In this document: piece after piece, positions 1-10,060 of the stretch
How the letters are laid out: every line of letters starts with the position of its first letter
Position numbering within the stretch: the stretch's first letter is position 1
From: Aquicella siphonis
GTDB lineage: Bacteria > Pseudomonadota > Gammaproteobacteria > DSM-16500
Length of the DNA: 64,000 bases
Assembly (NCBI RefSeq): GCF_902459485.1
Contig: NZ_LR699119.1
Location: 1,178,001-1,242,000 of the forward strand
Direction of reading: 5' to 3'
Made by a program: the position numbers and the translations under genes
Notes under the pieces: model-generated
The model's database searches: none
What the model was told of the DNA's origin: nothing
Seen by the model: only the letters and a program-made list of their open reading frames with translations

Positions 1-147
1 GGCGCGCGGCTGAAAAAAGTCGGAATGCAGGCGCGACGCGAGATAGAGAAACGTCTGGGTCAGAAAGTCTTTTTGCGTCTCTGGGTCAAGGTAAAAGAAA
101 ACTGGACGGATGATGACAAGGCGCTCAGGAGCCTGGGTTATGAATGA
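1..147 (+). CDS. era: GTPase Era, C-terminal fragment
   Basis: Frame 1 is open from the first base to a TGA at 145-147 and encodes the last 48 residues of a protein that begins outside the window. The stretch contains the Era-like pattern [20 protein letters not shown] followed by an acidic linker and a final LRSLGYE, which is the end of the KH RNA-binding domain of Era. Era binds 16S rRNA and helps 30S subunit maturation. Its position directly before recO is the usual rnc-era-recO order in gammaproteobacteria. The identification rests on this short tail plus the gene order. Confidence 0.85.
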   Translation, partial: GARLKKVGMQARREIEKRLGQKVFLRLWVKVKENWTDDDKALRSLGYE

Positions 148-162
148 CAGGACGGTGCGGCG

Positions 163-930
163 ATGAAGCGAGTCAATCTTCAGCCTGCTTACGTGCTGCA
201 CCGGCGTTCGTATCGTGAAAGCAGCTTTCTGATTGAATTATTCACGCCTGAGCATGGCCGCTTGACTGTTGTTGCCCGTGGCGCGCGCAAATCGCGTTCC
301 GCCAGCCCCGGCCTGCTGCAACCCTTTGTTCCGCTGCTGGTTTCCTTTGCCGGAAAAGGCGAGCTGATGGCTTTGTCCCACGCTGAAGCGCACGGCATGA
401 TGAGACAATTGCGTGGTGAATGCCTGTTTGCCGGCTTTTATCTTAACGAGTTATTGATGTGTCTTCTGCAAAAATGGGATTCACACCCGGGTTTGTATGC
501 GGCATATGAAAATGCCGTCGCGGCCCTGTTTGACGGCCCCCTGCAGCAGAAAGTCTTGCGCTCATTTGAAAAATGCCTTCTGGAGGAAATCGGCTACGGC
601 CTTCTGCCAAAATCGGAAAATTCCCTGCATAATACCTTTTCTCCGGATCAGTTTTACCGGTTTATGCCGGAGCACGGCTTTGTTTTGTGTGAGCCAGGCG
701 GTTATCGTGAATCTGGCCGTACGCCGGACGGAAAACGGGTTACCCAGGGAAATATTTTTTCAGGGAAAAGTTTAATTGCCATCGCCAAAGACGACTGGCA
801 GGATGAGACCTGTCTACAGGACGCCAAGCGCCTGACCCGGTTTGTGCTTGCGCCCTTGCTAGGGAGCAGACCAATATATAGCCGGCGTTTATTTATGCAG
901 CTGGATGAGGAAAAGCAAAATGAAGAATAA
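163..930 (+). CDS. recO: DNA repair protein RecO
   Basis: 255 residues, close to the usual 240-250 of gammaproteobacterial RecO. The N-terminal OB-fold region is clear ([20 protein letters not shown], then [12 protein letters not shown]), followed by the helical C-terminal domain. RecO works with RecR in the RecFOR pathway, loading RecA on SSB-coated single-stranded DNA during gap repair. The zinc-binding cysteine cluster of some bacterial RecO proteins is not evident, as is common in this group. The gene begins 15 bases after era and its 3' end overlaps the start of pdxJ by 11 bases, so era, recO and pdxJ are very probably cotranscribed. Confidence 0.95.
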   Translation: MKRVNLQPAYVLHRRSYRESSFLIELFTPEHGRLTVVARGARKSRSASPGLLQPFVPLLVSFAGKGELMALSHAEAHGMMRQLRGECLFAGFYLNELLMCLLQKWDSHPGLYAAYENAVAALFDGPLQQKVLRSFEKCLLEEIGYGLLPKSENSLHNTFSPDQFYRFMPEHGFVLCEPGGYRESGRTPDGKRVTQGNIFSGKSLIAIAKDDWQDETCLQDAKRLTRFVLAPLLGSRPIYSRRLFMQLDEEKQNEE

Positions 931-1657
931 CGCGATTTTACTGGGTGTAAACATTGATCACGTGGCGACGTTGCGACAGGCAAGGTTAACCCGTTACCCG
1001 GACCCCGTCGAAGCGGTTTTTGCGGCTGAAAACGGCGGTGCGGACGGAATCACCATTCATTTGCGTGAAGACCGGCGCCATATTCAGGAACGCGATGTGG
1101 AATTGATCAAGGCGGTCACGCAAACGCGCTTGAATCTTGAAATGGCGGTGACTGAATCCATGCTGGCCTATGCTGAAAAAATCCAGCCTGAACACATCTG
1201 TCTCGTGCCTGAAAAACGGGCAGAATTGACCACGGAAGGCGGACTGGATGTCGTCACGCACGAGGCGCACATTCATGAGGCGGTGCGTCGTTTGAAACGG
1301 GCTGGAATGGAAGTATCCCTGTTTATCGATCCAGACGTCAAACAGATTGAGGCGGCGCTGCGATGTGACGCGCCAGTGATTGAAATTCATACCGGCGCCT
1401 ACGCAGACGCGCAAACTGACAGTGATCGCGACAAGGAGTTAAGGCGTATTGTCAAAGCGGTGCATTTTGCGCATCAGGCAGGATTGATAGTCAATGCCGG
1501 ACATGGATTGAACTATCAAAATGTTCAGGCTATCGCCGGCATTGCTGAAATTAATGAGTTGAATATTGGCCATGCCATTATTGCCCGCGCGGTGTTCATC
1601 GGGTTGATACATGCTGTTCGCGAAATGAAGCGGTTAATGGTGGAGGCAAGAAAATGA
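920..1657 (+). CDS. pdxJ: Pyridoxine 5'-phosphate synthase PdxJ
   Basis: PdxJ condenses 1-deoxy-D-xylulose 5-phosphate with 3-amino-2-oxopropyl phosphate to make pyridoxine 5'-phosphate, the last ring-forming step of the DXP-dependent vitamin B6 pathway. The family signature [14 protein letters not shown] is at the N-terminus, followed by [18 protein letters not shown] and the C-terminal [10 protein letters not shown] and [12 protein letters not shown] phosphate-binding segments of the TIM barrel. The ATG at 920 is preferred over the in-frame ATG at 905 because it follows a GAGGAAAAG ribosome-binding stretch and gives 245 residues, the normal family size. The stop overlaps the gltX start (ATGA at 1654-1657), suggesting translational coupling. 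Confidence 0.96.
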   Translation: MKNNAILLGVNIDHVATLRQARLTRYPDPVEAVFAAENGGADGITIHLREDRRHIQERDVELIKAVTQTRLNLEMAVTESMLAYAEKIQPEHICLVPEKRAELTTEGGLDVVTHEAHIHEAVRRLKRAGMEVSLFIDPDVKQIEAALRCDAPVIEIHTGAYADAQTDSDRDKELRRIVKAVHFAHQAGLIVNAGHGLNYQNVQAIAGIAEINELNIGHAIIARAVFIGLIHAVREMKRLMVEARK

Positions 1658-3066
1658 TTCGTACCCGTTTTTCTCCCAGTCCCACCGGGATGATCCACCT
1701 TGGCAACGCGCGCGCGGCTTTATTCAGTGCGTTATATGCCGCCAGACATCATGGCGTGTTTATACTCCGCATAGAAGATACAGATGCGGCGCGTTCTGAA
1801 ATCCGTTTTGTGGAATCACTGGAAAATGACTTGAACTGGCTGGGCGTGCACTGGGGAGAAGGGCCGGGCGTGCATGGCGATTATGGGCCGTACTGGCAGT
1901 CTCAGCGGCAGGATATTTATGCGAAATATTATAAAGTCCTGGAAGAAAAAAAACTGATCTATCCCTGTTTTTGCACAGACCAGGAATTATTACTCGCGCG
2001 TAAAAGACAGTTATCCCGCGGCCAGGCGCCCCGTTATGCCGGAACCTGCCGACAGTTGACACCTGCGGACATTCAATCCCGCCTTGATGAAGGCAAAAAA
2101 CCCGCCTGGCGCTATTCCGTTCCCGCAGATCAGTCCATTGAATTTGTGGACACAGTGAAAGGACCGCAGCATTTCAGAAGCGATGATATCGGCGATTTTA
2201 TCGTCAGACGCGCGGACGGCACCGCGCCGTTTTTGTTTTGCAACGCAATAGACGACGCGACGATGAAAGTGACGCATGTGCTGCGCGGCGAAGACCATCT
2301 GGCGAACACGCCGCGGCAAATCATGCTGTTGCGAGCCATGTCGCTGCACACGCCGCACTACGGCCATTTGTCGCTGATTGTAGGCGAAGATGGGGCGCCG
2401 CTGTCCAAGCGCCATGGCAGCTACAGCGTGCATGAATTGCGCGAACAAGGTTTTCTTCCGGCTGCGATTATTAATTATCTGGCACGGTTAGGTCATACCT
2501 GCGACACGCAGGACCTGTTGTCATTTGATCATCTGGCGCAACACTTTTATCTGGAAAGGCTGAGCCGCTCACCCGCGCGCTTTGACGCGAGTCAATTAAT
2601 GTTCTGGCAAAAGACCGCTGTCCAGGCTCTGGATATGCCTGAAATGATACGCTGGCTTGGAGAAAGCGTCCTCAACCAGGTTCCGGAAAACGCACGTAAA
2701 TTATTCATTGATACTGTCAAATCCAATATTGAATTTCCACAGGATGCGGCTGACTGGTCCAGGATTTTCTTTCATGAAACCGTAGAGATGGATCAGGAAG
2801 GGCTGCAGATCATTCGTGATGCAGGCGAACAGTTTTTTGTGGAAGCCGAGCAGGCCATTGACAAATACGGAACTGATCTGGATCCGGTGCTGGCTGAGAT
2901 GAAAAAAACCCTGGGCGTGCAAGGCAAGAAATTATTCATGCCTTTACGCGTTGCGCTCACCGGCAAGACTCACGGCCCCGAGCTTGCGCTTATCGCGCAG
3001 TTACTGGGTCAAGGCAAATTGAAACACCGTATGGGGCTGGCATTCAAATTGGCAAGTAAAAATTAA
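1654..3066 (+). CDS. gltX: Glutamyl-tRNA synthetase
   Basis: Class I aminoacyl-tRNA synthetase that charges tRNA-Glu (470 aa, normal length). The HIGH-type signature lies in [18 protein letters not shown] at the N-terminus and the KMSKS-type loop is [12 protein letters not shown] zinc-knuckle pattern like that of the E. coli enzyme is visible (CFC, then YAGTC about 30 residues later), along with [12 protein letters not shown]. The helical C-terminal anticodon-binding domain is complete. Many Legionellales and other gammaproteobacteria carry two gltX copies, so this may be one of two, possibly with altered tRNA specificity; that cannot be decided here. It overlaps pdxJ by four bases. Confidence 0.95.
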   Translation: MIRTRFSPSPTGMIHLGNARAALFSALYAARHHGVFILRIEDTDAARSEIRFVESLENDLNWLGVHWGEGPGVHGDYGPYWQSQRQDIYAKYYKVLEEKKLIYPCFCTDQELLLARKRQLSRGQAPRYAGTCRQLTPADIQSRLDEGKKPAWRYSVPADQSIEFVDTVKGPQHFRSDDIGDFIVRRADGTAPFLFCNAIDDATMKVTHVLRGEDHLANTPRQIMLLRAMSLHTPHYGHLSLIVGEDGAPLSKRHGSYSVHELREQGFLPAAIINYLARLGHTCDTQDLLSFDHLAQHFYLERLSRSPARFDASQLMFWQKTAVQALDMPEMIRWLGESVLNQVPENARKLFIDTVKSNIEFPQDAADWSRIFFHETVEMDQEGLQIIRDAGEQFFVEAEQAIDKYGTDLDPVLAEMKKTLGVQGKKLFMPLRVALTGKTHGPELALIAQLLGQGKLKHRMGLAFKLASKN

Positions 3067-3083
3067 ACAGGCTGGGGCAGACT

Positions 3084-4460
3084 ATGTTGCAAATACACAA
3101 TACTCTCACGCGGCAAAAACAGGAATTCATTCCCATGGTCCCGGGAAAAGTGGGCATGTATGTTTGCGGCGTCACAGTTTACGATTATTGCCATCTGGGA
3201 CACGCGCGCACGTACACCTCCGTCGATGTGATTATCCGTTATTTGCGCTGGCGCGGGTATGAAGTGAATCATGTGAGGAATATCACGGATATCGATGATA
3301 AAATTATCAAGCGCGCAAGTGAAAACAATGAGGAGTACCGGGTAGTCACGGAACGCTTCACGCGCGCCATGCATGAAGATTTTTCTGCGCTGGGCCTGAC
3401 CGCTCCCGAATTCGAACCGCGGGCAACAGACTATATTCCTCAAATGATTGGCCTGATAGAAAAAATCATCGCCAATCAGCACGCATATGTAGGCGCCAAT
3501 GGCGATGTTTACTTTGACGTGCGCAGTTTCCAATCCTATGGCTGTTTATCGCATCACGATATTGAACAACTGGAAAGCGGCGCGCGTGTTGAAATATCGG
3601 AAGTCAAACGCGATCCGCTGGATTTTGTCTTGTGGAAGCTGGCCAAACCCGGCGAGCCTTCCTGGGACTCCCCGTGGGGCAAGGGCAGGCCAGGCTGGCA
3701 TATCGAGTGCTCGGCCATGTCCATGGATTTGCTGGGAAAACACTTTGATATCCATGCGGGCGGCCGTGATCTGATCTTTCCCCACCATGAAAATGAAATC
3801 GCCCAATCTGAAGCCGCGTCTAAACATCCATTCGTAAACCTCTGGATGCACACTGGTTTTTTACAGATGGAAAAGGAAAAAATGTCCAAGTCACTGGGGA
3901 ATTTCGTGACTATACGCGATGTTCTGCGTGAACACGAACCCGAAGTCTTGAGATTTTTTTTGATTTCCAGCCATTATCGCAGTCCGCTGATTTATACCAC
4001 CGATGCGCTTTATCAATCCAGGCAATCGCTGGAACGCTTTTACACCGCCTTGCGCCATCTATCCGATGCTCCGCATCCTGAAAATACCCGTTTTGAAAAC
4101 CAGTTTATGGCCGCGATGGATGATGATTTTAATACACCGGTTGCCTTGTCCGCTCTTTTTGATCTGGCGCATGAAATTCAGCGCTTGAGAAATAAAGACA
4201 TGCGCGCAGCCGCAGCCCATGGCGCTTTGTTAAAGCGCCTGGGCGGCGTCCTGGGAATATTACAAACCGCGCCGGAAACATTTTTCCAGACCGGCGGCGA
4301 GACGGATCCCGCTAAAATCGAGGCGCTGATAGCCCAGCGCCAGCAGGCGCGTCGTGAAAAAAACTGGGCTGAAGCTGACAGGATCAGGGATGAACTGGCA
4401 AGCATGTTTGTCGTAATAGAAGACAGTCCTCAGGGAACTACGTGGAAATTCCTGAAATAA
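3084..4460 (+). CDS. cysS: Cysteinyl-tRNA synthetase
   Basis: Class I synthetase charging tRNA-Cys (458 aa, E. coli 461). The HIGH motif is in DYCHLGHARTYTSVD and the KMSKS loop is MSKSLGN. Zinc ligands are recognisable: the Cys in YVCGVTVYD, the Cys in GWHIECSAMS, and His/Glu in FPHHENEIAQSEA. The C-terminal helix bundle (DDDFNTPVALSALFDL) is present. The gene follows gltX by 17 bases on the same strand and is probably the last gene of the era-recO-pdxJ-gltX-cysS run. No clear Rho-independent terminator was found between it and the convergent gene downstream. Confidence 0.96.
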   Translation: MLQIHNTLTRQKQEFIPMVPGKVGMYVCGVTVYDYCHLGHARTYTSVDVIIRYLRWRGYEVNHVRNITDIDDKIIKRASENNEEYRVVTERFTRAMHEDFSALGLTAPEFEPRATDYIPQMIGLIEKIIANQHAYVGANGDVYFDVRSFQSYGCLSHHDIEQLESGARVEISEVKRDPLDFVLWKLAKPGEPSWDSPWGKGRPGWHIECSAMSMDLLGKHFDIHAGGRDLIFPHHENEIAQSEAASKHPFVNLWMHTGFLQMEKEKMSKSLGNFVTIRDVLREHEPEVLRFFLISSHYRSPLIYTTDALYQSRQSLERFYTALRHLSDAPHPENTRFENQFMAAMDDDFNTPVALSALFDLAHEIQRLRNKDMRAAAAHGALLKRLGGVLGILQTAPETFFQTGGETDPAKIEALIAQRQQARREKNWAEADRIRDELASMFVVIEDSPQGTTWKFLK

Positions 4461-4503
4461 CATTCATGGATATATTCAAGCGCATTGAATAACAGAAAAA
4501 GGA

Positions 4504-5463
4504 TTATTTCATCATCCTGAGTTCCTGAAAACCTTGAATCAGATGGTCACGCTCATCATGAAGACAAGCGTGATCAATGATGAATTCGTGCCGGGCGAAC
4601 CAGTATTTTAACGGCCGCATGAATTCTGTCCTGGGCAGATAGAGGCCGCTTTTATTGTTTATCAGTTCCACACAGATTCCTTGCGATGATTTTTTCAGAA
4701 AGACTTCGCCGGCGCCGCAAACTTTTTCACCGCCGCACAAATTAATATGATAGGAAGTATTGGCGCCTATGGAAAAAACCACGTTACCATGCAAGTCAAT
4801 GGCATAGGTAAATGACATGACTTCATTGTCGCCGCATTTCATCATTAATTCTCGTATGCCGTTCAAGTCGTATACTGTCTGAGACGACCTGATTTCCAGT
4901 GACGGCCACCGCACAGGAGCATACACTTTTCTGTCCGGGATTAATTCAATCTGTAATGACAATTTACGTTCCAGCCAGGATTTTATTGATTTGAGGCATT
5001 GATCCGGAAACTGACCGCAAATGACCACTGAAGCAGTAATCAGATTAAATATTTTTTGGGCGAGGGTGTAATTTCTTGATTTGATACACTCGGACAGTTC
5101 TGTGAATTGTGTTTTGTTAATTTTAGACTCAAGCGATTGACTATCGCAACTCGCTCGCAGCTTATCCAAAAAAATCCCTATCATGTTGTGTTTGACAAAT
5201 GAATACAATTCCCTGGTCACATTTTCACAACGAGATGTTCTCAGGCCAAAGAAACCGATTTGTATATAAGTAAACTGTGAATCATCCAGTATCGAATCAC
5301 AGTAATTCAATAGAGAGATCAAATTCTCTTCACTCAAGTCTCCGCTTTGTTCCAGCGAGAGTAATTTTTGTTTTAATTGTTCCAGTTTCTGGTATTTATA
5401 AGGAGTGGTATTCAGCTGAACTTTTTCTATGGTTGTGATGGGTGTTCTGAACGCGGTAAACAT
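4504..5463 (-). CDS. Unknown protein with a CGAGEV...INNKSG motif, possible effector
   Basis: 319 residues, no signal peptide, no membrane segment. I do not recognise the whole protein. Residues about 20-170 look helical. Residues 215-280 form a strand-rich block: FTYAIDLHGNVVFS, then HINLCGGEKVCGAGEV and VELINNKSGLYLPR. This resembles the 'GxPVxAAGEV ... INNxSGHYxP' pattern I associate with the C-termini of some bacterial toxins and effector-like proteins; that comparison is from memory and is inference. The C-terminus (HDERDHLIQGFQELRMMK) is rich in Glu/Asp, as in several Dot/Icm substrates. It lies 19 bases downstream of a 60-aa ORF on the same strand, so the two may be cotranscribed. The ribosome-binding site is weak. 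Confidence 0.6.
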   Translation of the reverse strand: MFTAFRTPITTIEKVQLNTTPYKYQKLEQLKQKLLSLEQSGDLSEENLISLLNYCDSILDDSQFTYIQIGFFGLRTSRCENVTRELYSFVKHNMIGIFLDKLRASCDSQSLESKINKTQFTELSECIKSRNYTLAQKIFNLITASVVICGQFPDQCLKSIKSWLERKLSLQIELIPDRKVYAPVRWPSLEIRSSQTVYDLNGIRELMMKCGDNEVMSFTYAIDLHGNVVFSIGANTSYHINLCGGEKVCGAGEVFLKKSSQGICVELINNKSGLYLPRTEFMRPLKYWFARHEFIIDHACLHDERDHLIQGFQELRMMK

Positions 5464-5482
5464 GGCGGCAGTCTCGCACTAT

Positions 5483-5665
5483 TTATTCTAGCCTGTCAGT
5501 CGTAACCCGCAGGTTCAAGGCGTGCCAGTCGATTTCACAAGAGTAATATTCCGGTTGGCCAAATCTTATCGTGTGTGAGTCAAGCCCGGATTGCCCGCTC
5601 AGGTATTTACTTAATTTGCGGCCAACCGTGATCTCCGCCAGGCAGACATGTACTTGATTATTCAT
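5483..5665 (-). CDS. Small protein of unknown function (60 aa)
   Basis: A 60-residue ORF with a good ribosome-binding site on the minus strand (GGAG, five bases, then ATG). It ends 19 bases before the 319-residue unknown gene, an arrangement typical of a two-gene unit. The protein is soluble-looking, with no membrane segment or recognised motif. It could be a small partner or immunity-like protein for its neighbour, but nothing in the sequence shows that; alternatively it could be a non-functional leader ORF. The promoter should lie in 5666-5820. Confidence 0.4.
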   Translation of the reverse strand: MNNQVHVCLAEITVGRKLSKYLSGQSGLDSHTIRFGQPEYYSCEIDWHALNLRVTTDRLE

Positions 5666-5866
5666 TATTACTCCAAATATGGATATAAATCCCGGTTATT
5701 GTACACTATTTGAGCATCATGCGCCATGGTTTTAGAATCCCTTCCGTAACATCCTTGTTTCAGGATTACCCTCAGGCTACTCTCTTGTTAAAGCAACATG
5801 CTTAACACATGACCATGAAATTCCGTGTTACCAGACGGACACAGCAGCAGGGATGATGTCGGGAAT

Positions 5867-7759
5867 ATGAAATATATTAAAGTTCTGATTAACTTTATCA
5901 ACCACATCATAGTTACATTAAAATTCAGCATTCTCTCGCTTTTTATTACCTTGTTTCTGACCGCCAGTCTGATTCTAATGACGCTTAGTTATAAAAGTTC
6001 ATCTGATGATATTTTTTTTATCGCCAACAAATCAATGGAAGACATTACGCATTCATTGAGTCAAATGTTTCTGTCAGAAGTGCGCCTGGCGCAGCGTGAT
6101 TCCGGCATTACTTTATCCCTGATTACAGGCAAGGTGCTGGACGTCGATGAACCGGATGAAATGATACGTTATTTTTATTATCTGGCGGAATTTTTCAATA
6201 TCGTACAAGCCATTTATTGGGGTGACACCAAAGGAAATTATGTTTCTGCCGAATATGAAGACGATGATTCCATCACAAGCCATTATATAGATCGTTCGAT
6301 TCCGGCGCCTACTGAAAGCATTATCAGGCGGAACGTGGCGGGAACCGTTATCTCATCCACTCAGTCTCATGACGTGGATTATGATCCCCGCGTCAGACCC
6401 TGGTTTCTGTCGGCCCAAAAAATAGGAAAGGCGGCCTGGACCAACGTATATCTTTACAAACCATCAGATTATCTGGGCATTACACTGGCCACGCCGGTTT
6501 ATGGGAAAAAAGGGCTGTTGGAAGGAGTGCTGGGCGTGGATTTACGTCTGGACTGGATATCATGGTATATCGATGGTCTTAAAATCACGCCGCACGGAAT
6601 ATTGTTTGTGGTGATGGAAAACGGCAAATTGATCGCCTATCCGAACTTTGACAAACTCCCCAAAATGTCCCGGCTCCTGGATATTCACGAACTGCCCTCA
6701 AAATGGATAGCTTATTCGTTTGACAAATACAAAAAACTCAAAGCTAAACGCTTCTCTTTTCGCTATCAGGGTGTAACGTATCTTGCGACATATCAAAGCG
6801 TGCCAGAGTTTAAAGACCAGGGTTGGCTTATCGGCCTGGTCATACCGGAAAATGACTTTATCGGCACTCTTAACAAGGCAAGAATCACGAATATGTTGAT
6901 CAGTCTTTTTATCTTGCTGCTGGGAGTTTTCCTGGTGTCAAGATTTGTTAACAGTATTGTCAAACCGGTCAAGCAGTTGATCCTGGAGACGAATAAAATC
7001 AAAAATTTTGATCTGGCTGATGATCAGCCGGTGCATACCCGGGTCAAGGAGATCATATTATTGTCTGATGCCATTCAGACTATGAAGACTGGATTGAGAG
7101 CGTTCAAACGTTATGTGCCGTCTGATCTGGTCAAACAGTTAATCAGAAAAGGTGAAAACGCAAAACTGGGCGGAAGCAGGAAAACCATTGTTGCTTTTTT
7201 CAGCGATATCAAAGATTTTACGACGATCACGCATCAATCCAGACCCGACGGGTTGATGGCGCAGTTAAATGAATATTTTGAAGCGTTTACGAATATCATT
7301 ATCCAAGAAAAAGGCACCATCGATAAATATATCGGTGATTCCATCATGGCCTTCTGGGGCGCGCCTGACGACATTGACCGGCCCTGTCATCATGCCGCCA
7401 GTGCGGCACTGGAATTCCAGGAAACCTTGAGTTCCCTGAACCATAAATGGGAAGAGGAGGGAAGGTCGCCATTCTATACGCGCATAGGCATACATATAGG
7501 CGATGCAATCGTTGGAAATGTGGGGTCTTCGGAACGCATTAATTACACGGCGATTGGAGATTCGATTAATATTGCCAGCCGGCTTGAGGGAATAAACAAG
7601 GAATACAATACAAATATTCTTGTCAGCGAAGCCGTGTATCAAATTATCCAGGATGAATTTGTTCTAAAGGAAATGGGATATGCGTCACTAAAGGGAATCA
7701 AGGAAAAAGTGCTGGTTTATGCGCTGCTCGCCCGCAGAACTCCCTCGCGGATTGATTAA
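5867..7759 (+). CDS. Membrane adenylate cyclase (dCache-HAMP-class III cyclase)
   Basis: Probably makes cAMP in response to an extracytoplasmic ligand. Order: TM1 at about residues 15-40; periplasmic dCache sensor with the typical VDYDPRVRPWFLSAQKIGKAAW and later LEGVLGVDLRLDW; TM2 near 340-362 (MLISLFILLLGVFLVSRFV); HAMP; class III catalytic domain. Catalytic features are FSDIKDF (two metal-binding Asp), DKYIGDSIMAFWG (substrate Lys) and YTAIGDSINIASRLE (Asn/Arg), the adenylate rather than guanylate pattern by family knowledge. The ATG at 5867 (630 aa) places TM1 properly; an in-frame GTG at 5825 would add 14 residues. It stands alone, with a gap of about 100 bases to the antiporter gene. 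The ligand is unknown. Confidence 0.9.
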   Translation: MKYIKVLINFINHIIVTLKFSILSLFITLFLTASLILMTLSYKSSSDDIFFIANKSMEDITHSLSQMFLSEVRLAQRDSGITLSLITGKVLDVDEPDEMIRYFYYLAEFFNIVQAIYWGDTKGNYVSAEYEDDDSITSHYIDRSIPAPTESIIRRNVAGTVISSTQSHDVDYDPRVRPWFLSAQKIGKAAWTNVYLYKPSDYLGITLATPVYGKKGLLEGVLGVDLRLDWISWYIDGLKITPHGILFVVMENGKLIAYPNFDKLPKMSRLLDIHELPSKWIAYSFDKYKKLKAKRFSFRYQGVTYLATYQSVPEFKDQGWLIGLVIPENDFIGTLNKARITNMLISLFILLLGVFLVSRFVNSIVKPVKQLILETNKIKNFDLADDQPVHTRVKEIILLSDAIQTMKTGLRAFKRYVPSDLVKQLIRKGENAKLGGSRKTIVAFFSDIKDFTTITHQSRPDGLMAQLNEYFEAFTNIIIQEKGTIDKYIGDSIMAFWGAPDDIDRPCHHAASAALEFQETLSSLNHKWEEEGRSPFYTRIGIHIGDAIVGNVGSSERINYTAIGDSINIASRLEGINKEYNTNILVSEAVYQIIQDEFVLKEMGYASLKGIKEKVLVYALLARRTPSRID

Positions 7760-7862
7760 TAATTTATCACTCCATGCTATAGAAATCCCTAAAAAACAGC
7801 GGCAAAAAGGGTTATAATACCCGCGGCAAAGAATGAACCAAATGACATGAACAGGATTCAGT

Positions 7863-10040
7863 ATGCACGATCTGGCACCGCTGATACATGATCTGGCAAT
7901 CATGCTGGGTGTGGCAGGCTTTGTGGTCTTGCTTTTTCAGCGCATTCATCAGCCTGTTGTGTTGGGATATCTGGTTGCCGGCATGCTTGTAGGCCCTTTC
8001 ACCACATCGCATCGTTTCATTACTGATGTGACAAATATCAAAATCCTTTCCGAGCTGGGTGTCATTTTTCTGATGTTTTCACTGGGGTTGGAATTCAGCT
8101 TTCATAAGCTGACTAAAGTCGGGTTTTCCGCCCTGATTACCGGCTTGTTTGATGTCACTCTGATGATTCTCGTTGGCTATGGAGCGGGGGCCGTTCTCGG
8201 CTGGAGCCATAACGACCGGCTGTTTTTGGGAGCGGCACTCGCGATTTCATCGACCACGATTATTTTCAAGGCGGTCAATGAACTGGGCTTGAAGACCAAA
8301 CGCTTCGCTGAAGTTATTTTTGGCGTGCTGATTGTGGAAGATTTGCTGGCTATCCTGATTCTGGTAGGCCTTTCCACGATTATCATGACCAAAAATGTCA
8401 CGCCCAAGGATATGTTTATCGCCGCGGCCAAACTGCTCCTGGTAGTGGGGGGATGGTTTTTGATCGGATACTCGCTGGTGCCGGCGTTATTCAGGCGGCT
8501 TGCCCATTACATCAGCCAGGAAACCCTGACCATTATCTCCGTGGCCTTGTGCCTTATCCTGGTCAGCATTGCGGCATACTTTCATTATTCAACCGCCCTG
8601 GGCGCGTTTATCATGGGTTCGATACTGGCTGAAACCGTTCTGGTGCATAGAATTGAAGAATTGATTGTTCCCATTCGTGATATTTTCGGTGCGATATTTT
8701 TTATCTCTGTCGGCATGCTTATCAATCCTTCTGTCATCATCGGGCAGTGGCAGACAGTCATTTTTATTGCCTTGGTATTGATCGCGGGAAAGGTCGCGGT
8801 CATCAGTATCGGGACGTTTTTGACGGGGCAAAGCACCAAAACAGCTATTCGCGCCGGTTTTGGCATGGCGCAGATAGGCGAATTCTCATTTATCATCGCG
8901 ACGCTGGGCTGGTCGCTTAACGCGATCAACGACCAGCTGTATCCCATCATTGTCGCGGTTTCAAGCATTACCACCTTCACTACGCCTTATATGATACGGT
9001 TGTCAGGGAAAATCAGTGAAACAATGGAACGCGTGCTGCCGCAGCGCATGAAATACTTTCTGGAAAGTTATACAGCCTGGGTTTACCGTACGCAAACAGA
9101 GTCCAGGAAAAATCCCGTACCTCGCAGTGTGACAGTACGCTTGTTTATTAACGGCATTACCGTCGCCATTATCTTTACCCTGATCGACAAGCTGGTATTT
9201 CCGCAAATTTACATCCTGCTTGCCAATAAACATCAAACCAAGATTGTTTGTGAAGCCATTTCCATTATTTTATCCTCGCCATTCATCTGGGGAATGATGT
9301 TCTCCTATAAATTCAGCCCGATTCCAGAATATGCAAAGCTAAAATTCAATCCTGCCGTATCTGTGGTATGGCTGGTCACACTGATGGAAATCACCTTTTT
9401 GAGCGTGGTGTATTTTCACACCTGGGTGACGACCGCCGTATTGTTGATACTGGTCATCATTTTCTTTGCGGCCGCATACCGGCAGCTGGAAAAATCCTAC
9501 CGCTGGTTTGAATTACAGCTGGTTAAAAATATCAACAAACAGGGCAAACAATCCAAATTCAAGGAGCTCGCGCCCTGGGACATGCACTTTGTTGAAATCG
9601 AAGTCGGGGACAAGTCGCCTTTTGCCACTAAAAGTCTGGGAGAGTGTAAAATTCGCGAGCGTTTTGGCGTGAACATCGTTGCCATTTACCGTGGGCACAA
9701 TTCCATTCTGGCGCCGCGCGGCGAAGTACGGCTTTATGATAATGACAAATTGATTGTGCTAGGGAATGATGACCAGATCGACCGTTTCAAGCGCAAGGCA
9801 ACCATGGCATCATCCGGTCTTGAAAAAAACGGGCATCTTGAAAGCTTTATCCTGAAACCTATCCTGATCGGCAGTGATCATCCGTTCCTGGGCAAGACTA
9901 TTCGGGATTCCGGGATTCGAGAACAATTACATGGATTAGTGATGGGAATTGAGCGTGGAAATACGCGGATTCTGAATCCCAGCCCTGATACAGTACTGGA
10001 AGCAGATGATCTGTTACTGGTGGGCGGGAAACAGATATGA
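7863..10040 (+). CDS. CPA2-family cation:proton antiporter with two RCK-C/TrkA-C domains
   Basis: Inner-membrane monovalent cation/proton antiporter of the KefB/YbaL type, probably for K+ or Na+ efflux and pH control. Residues about 1-385 form the Na+/H+-exchanger domain (HQPVVLGYLVAGMLVGP, FLMFSLGLEFS, LAISSTTIIFKAVNELG, GVLIVEDLLAILIL). Residues 410-540 add further membrane segments. The C-terminus has two TrkA-C modules (about 570-650 and 655-725; for example SPFATKSLGECKIRERFG and DDLLLVGGKQI). Unlike KefB/KefC there is no clear GxGxxG NAD-binding RCK-N domain before them, so gating by NAD or glutathione adducts is less likely. 725 aa. Confidence 0.92.
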   Translation: MHDLAPLIHDLAIMLGVAGFVVLLFQRIHQPVVLGYLVAGMLVGPFTTSHRFITDVTNIKILSELGVIFLMFSLGLEFSFHKLTKVGFSALITGLFDVTLMILVGYGAGAVLGWSHNDRLFLGAALAISSTTIIFKAVNELGLKTKRFAEVIFGVLIVEDLLAILILVGLSTIIMTKNVTPKDMFIAAAKLLLVVGGWFLIGYSLVPALFRRLAHYISQETLTIISVALCLILVSIAAYFHYSTALGAFIMGSILAETVLVHRIEELIVPIRDIFGAIFFISVGMLINPSVIIGQWQTVIFIALVLIAGKVAVISIGTFLTGQSTKTAIRAGFGMAQIGEFSFIIATLGWSLNAINDQLYPIIVAVSSITTFTTPYMIRLSGKISETMERVLPQRMKYFLESYTAWVYRTQTESRKNPVPRSVTVRLFINGITVAIIFTLIDKLVFPQIYILLANKHQTKIVCEAISIILSSPFIWGMMFSYKFSPIPEYAKLKFNPAVSVVWLVTLMEITFLSVVYFHTWVTTAVLLILVIIFFAAAYRQLEKSYRWFELQLVKNINKQGKQSKFKELAPWDMHFVEIEVGDKSPFATKSLGECKIRERFGVNIVAIYRGHNSILAPRGEVRLYDNDKLIVLGNDDQIDRFKRKATMASSGLEKNGHLESFILKPILIGSDHPFLGKTIRDSGIREQLHGLVMGIERGNTRILNPSPDTVLEADDLLLVGGKQI

Positions 10041-10060
10041 ACAGGTGAGGGGTCCATCTT

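Noticed and set aside
986-1414. 142-residue ORF antisense to pdxJ
   Set aside because: It lies wholly inside a strongly conserved gene on the other strand and shows no motif or ribosome-binding site.
5781-5810. GTTAAAGCAACATGCTTAAC as a PmrA box for the unknown pair at 4.5-5.7 kb
   Set aside because: The TTAA sites are ten bases apart instead of seven and form an inverted rather than direct arrangement.
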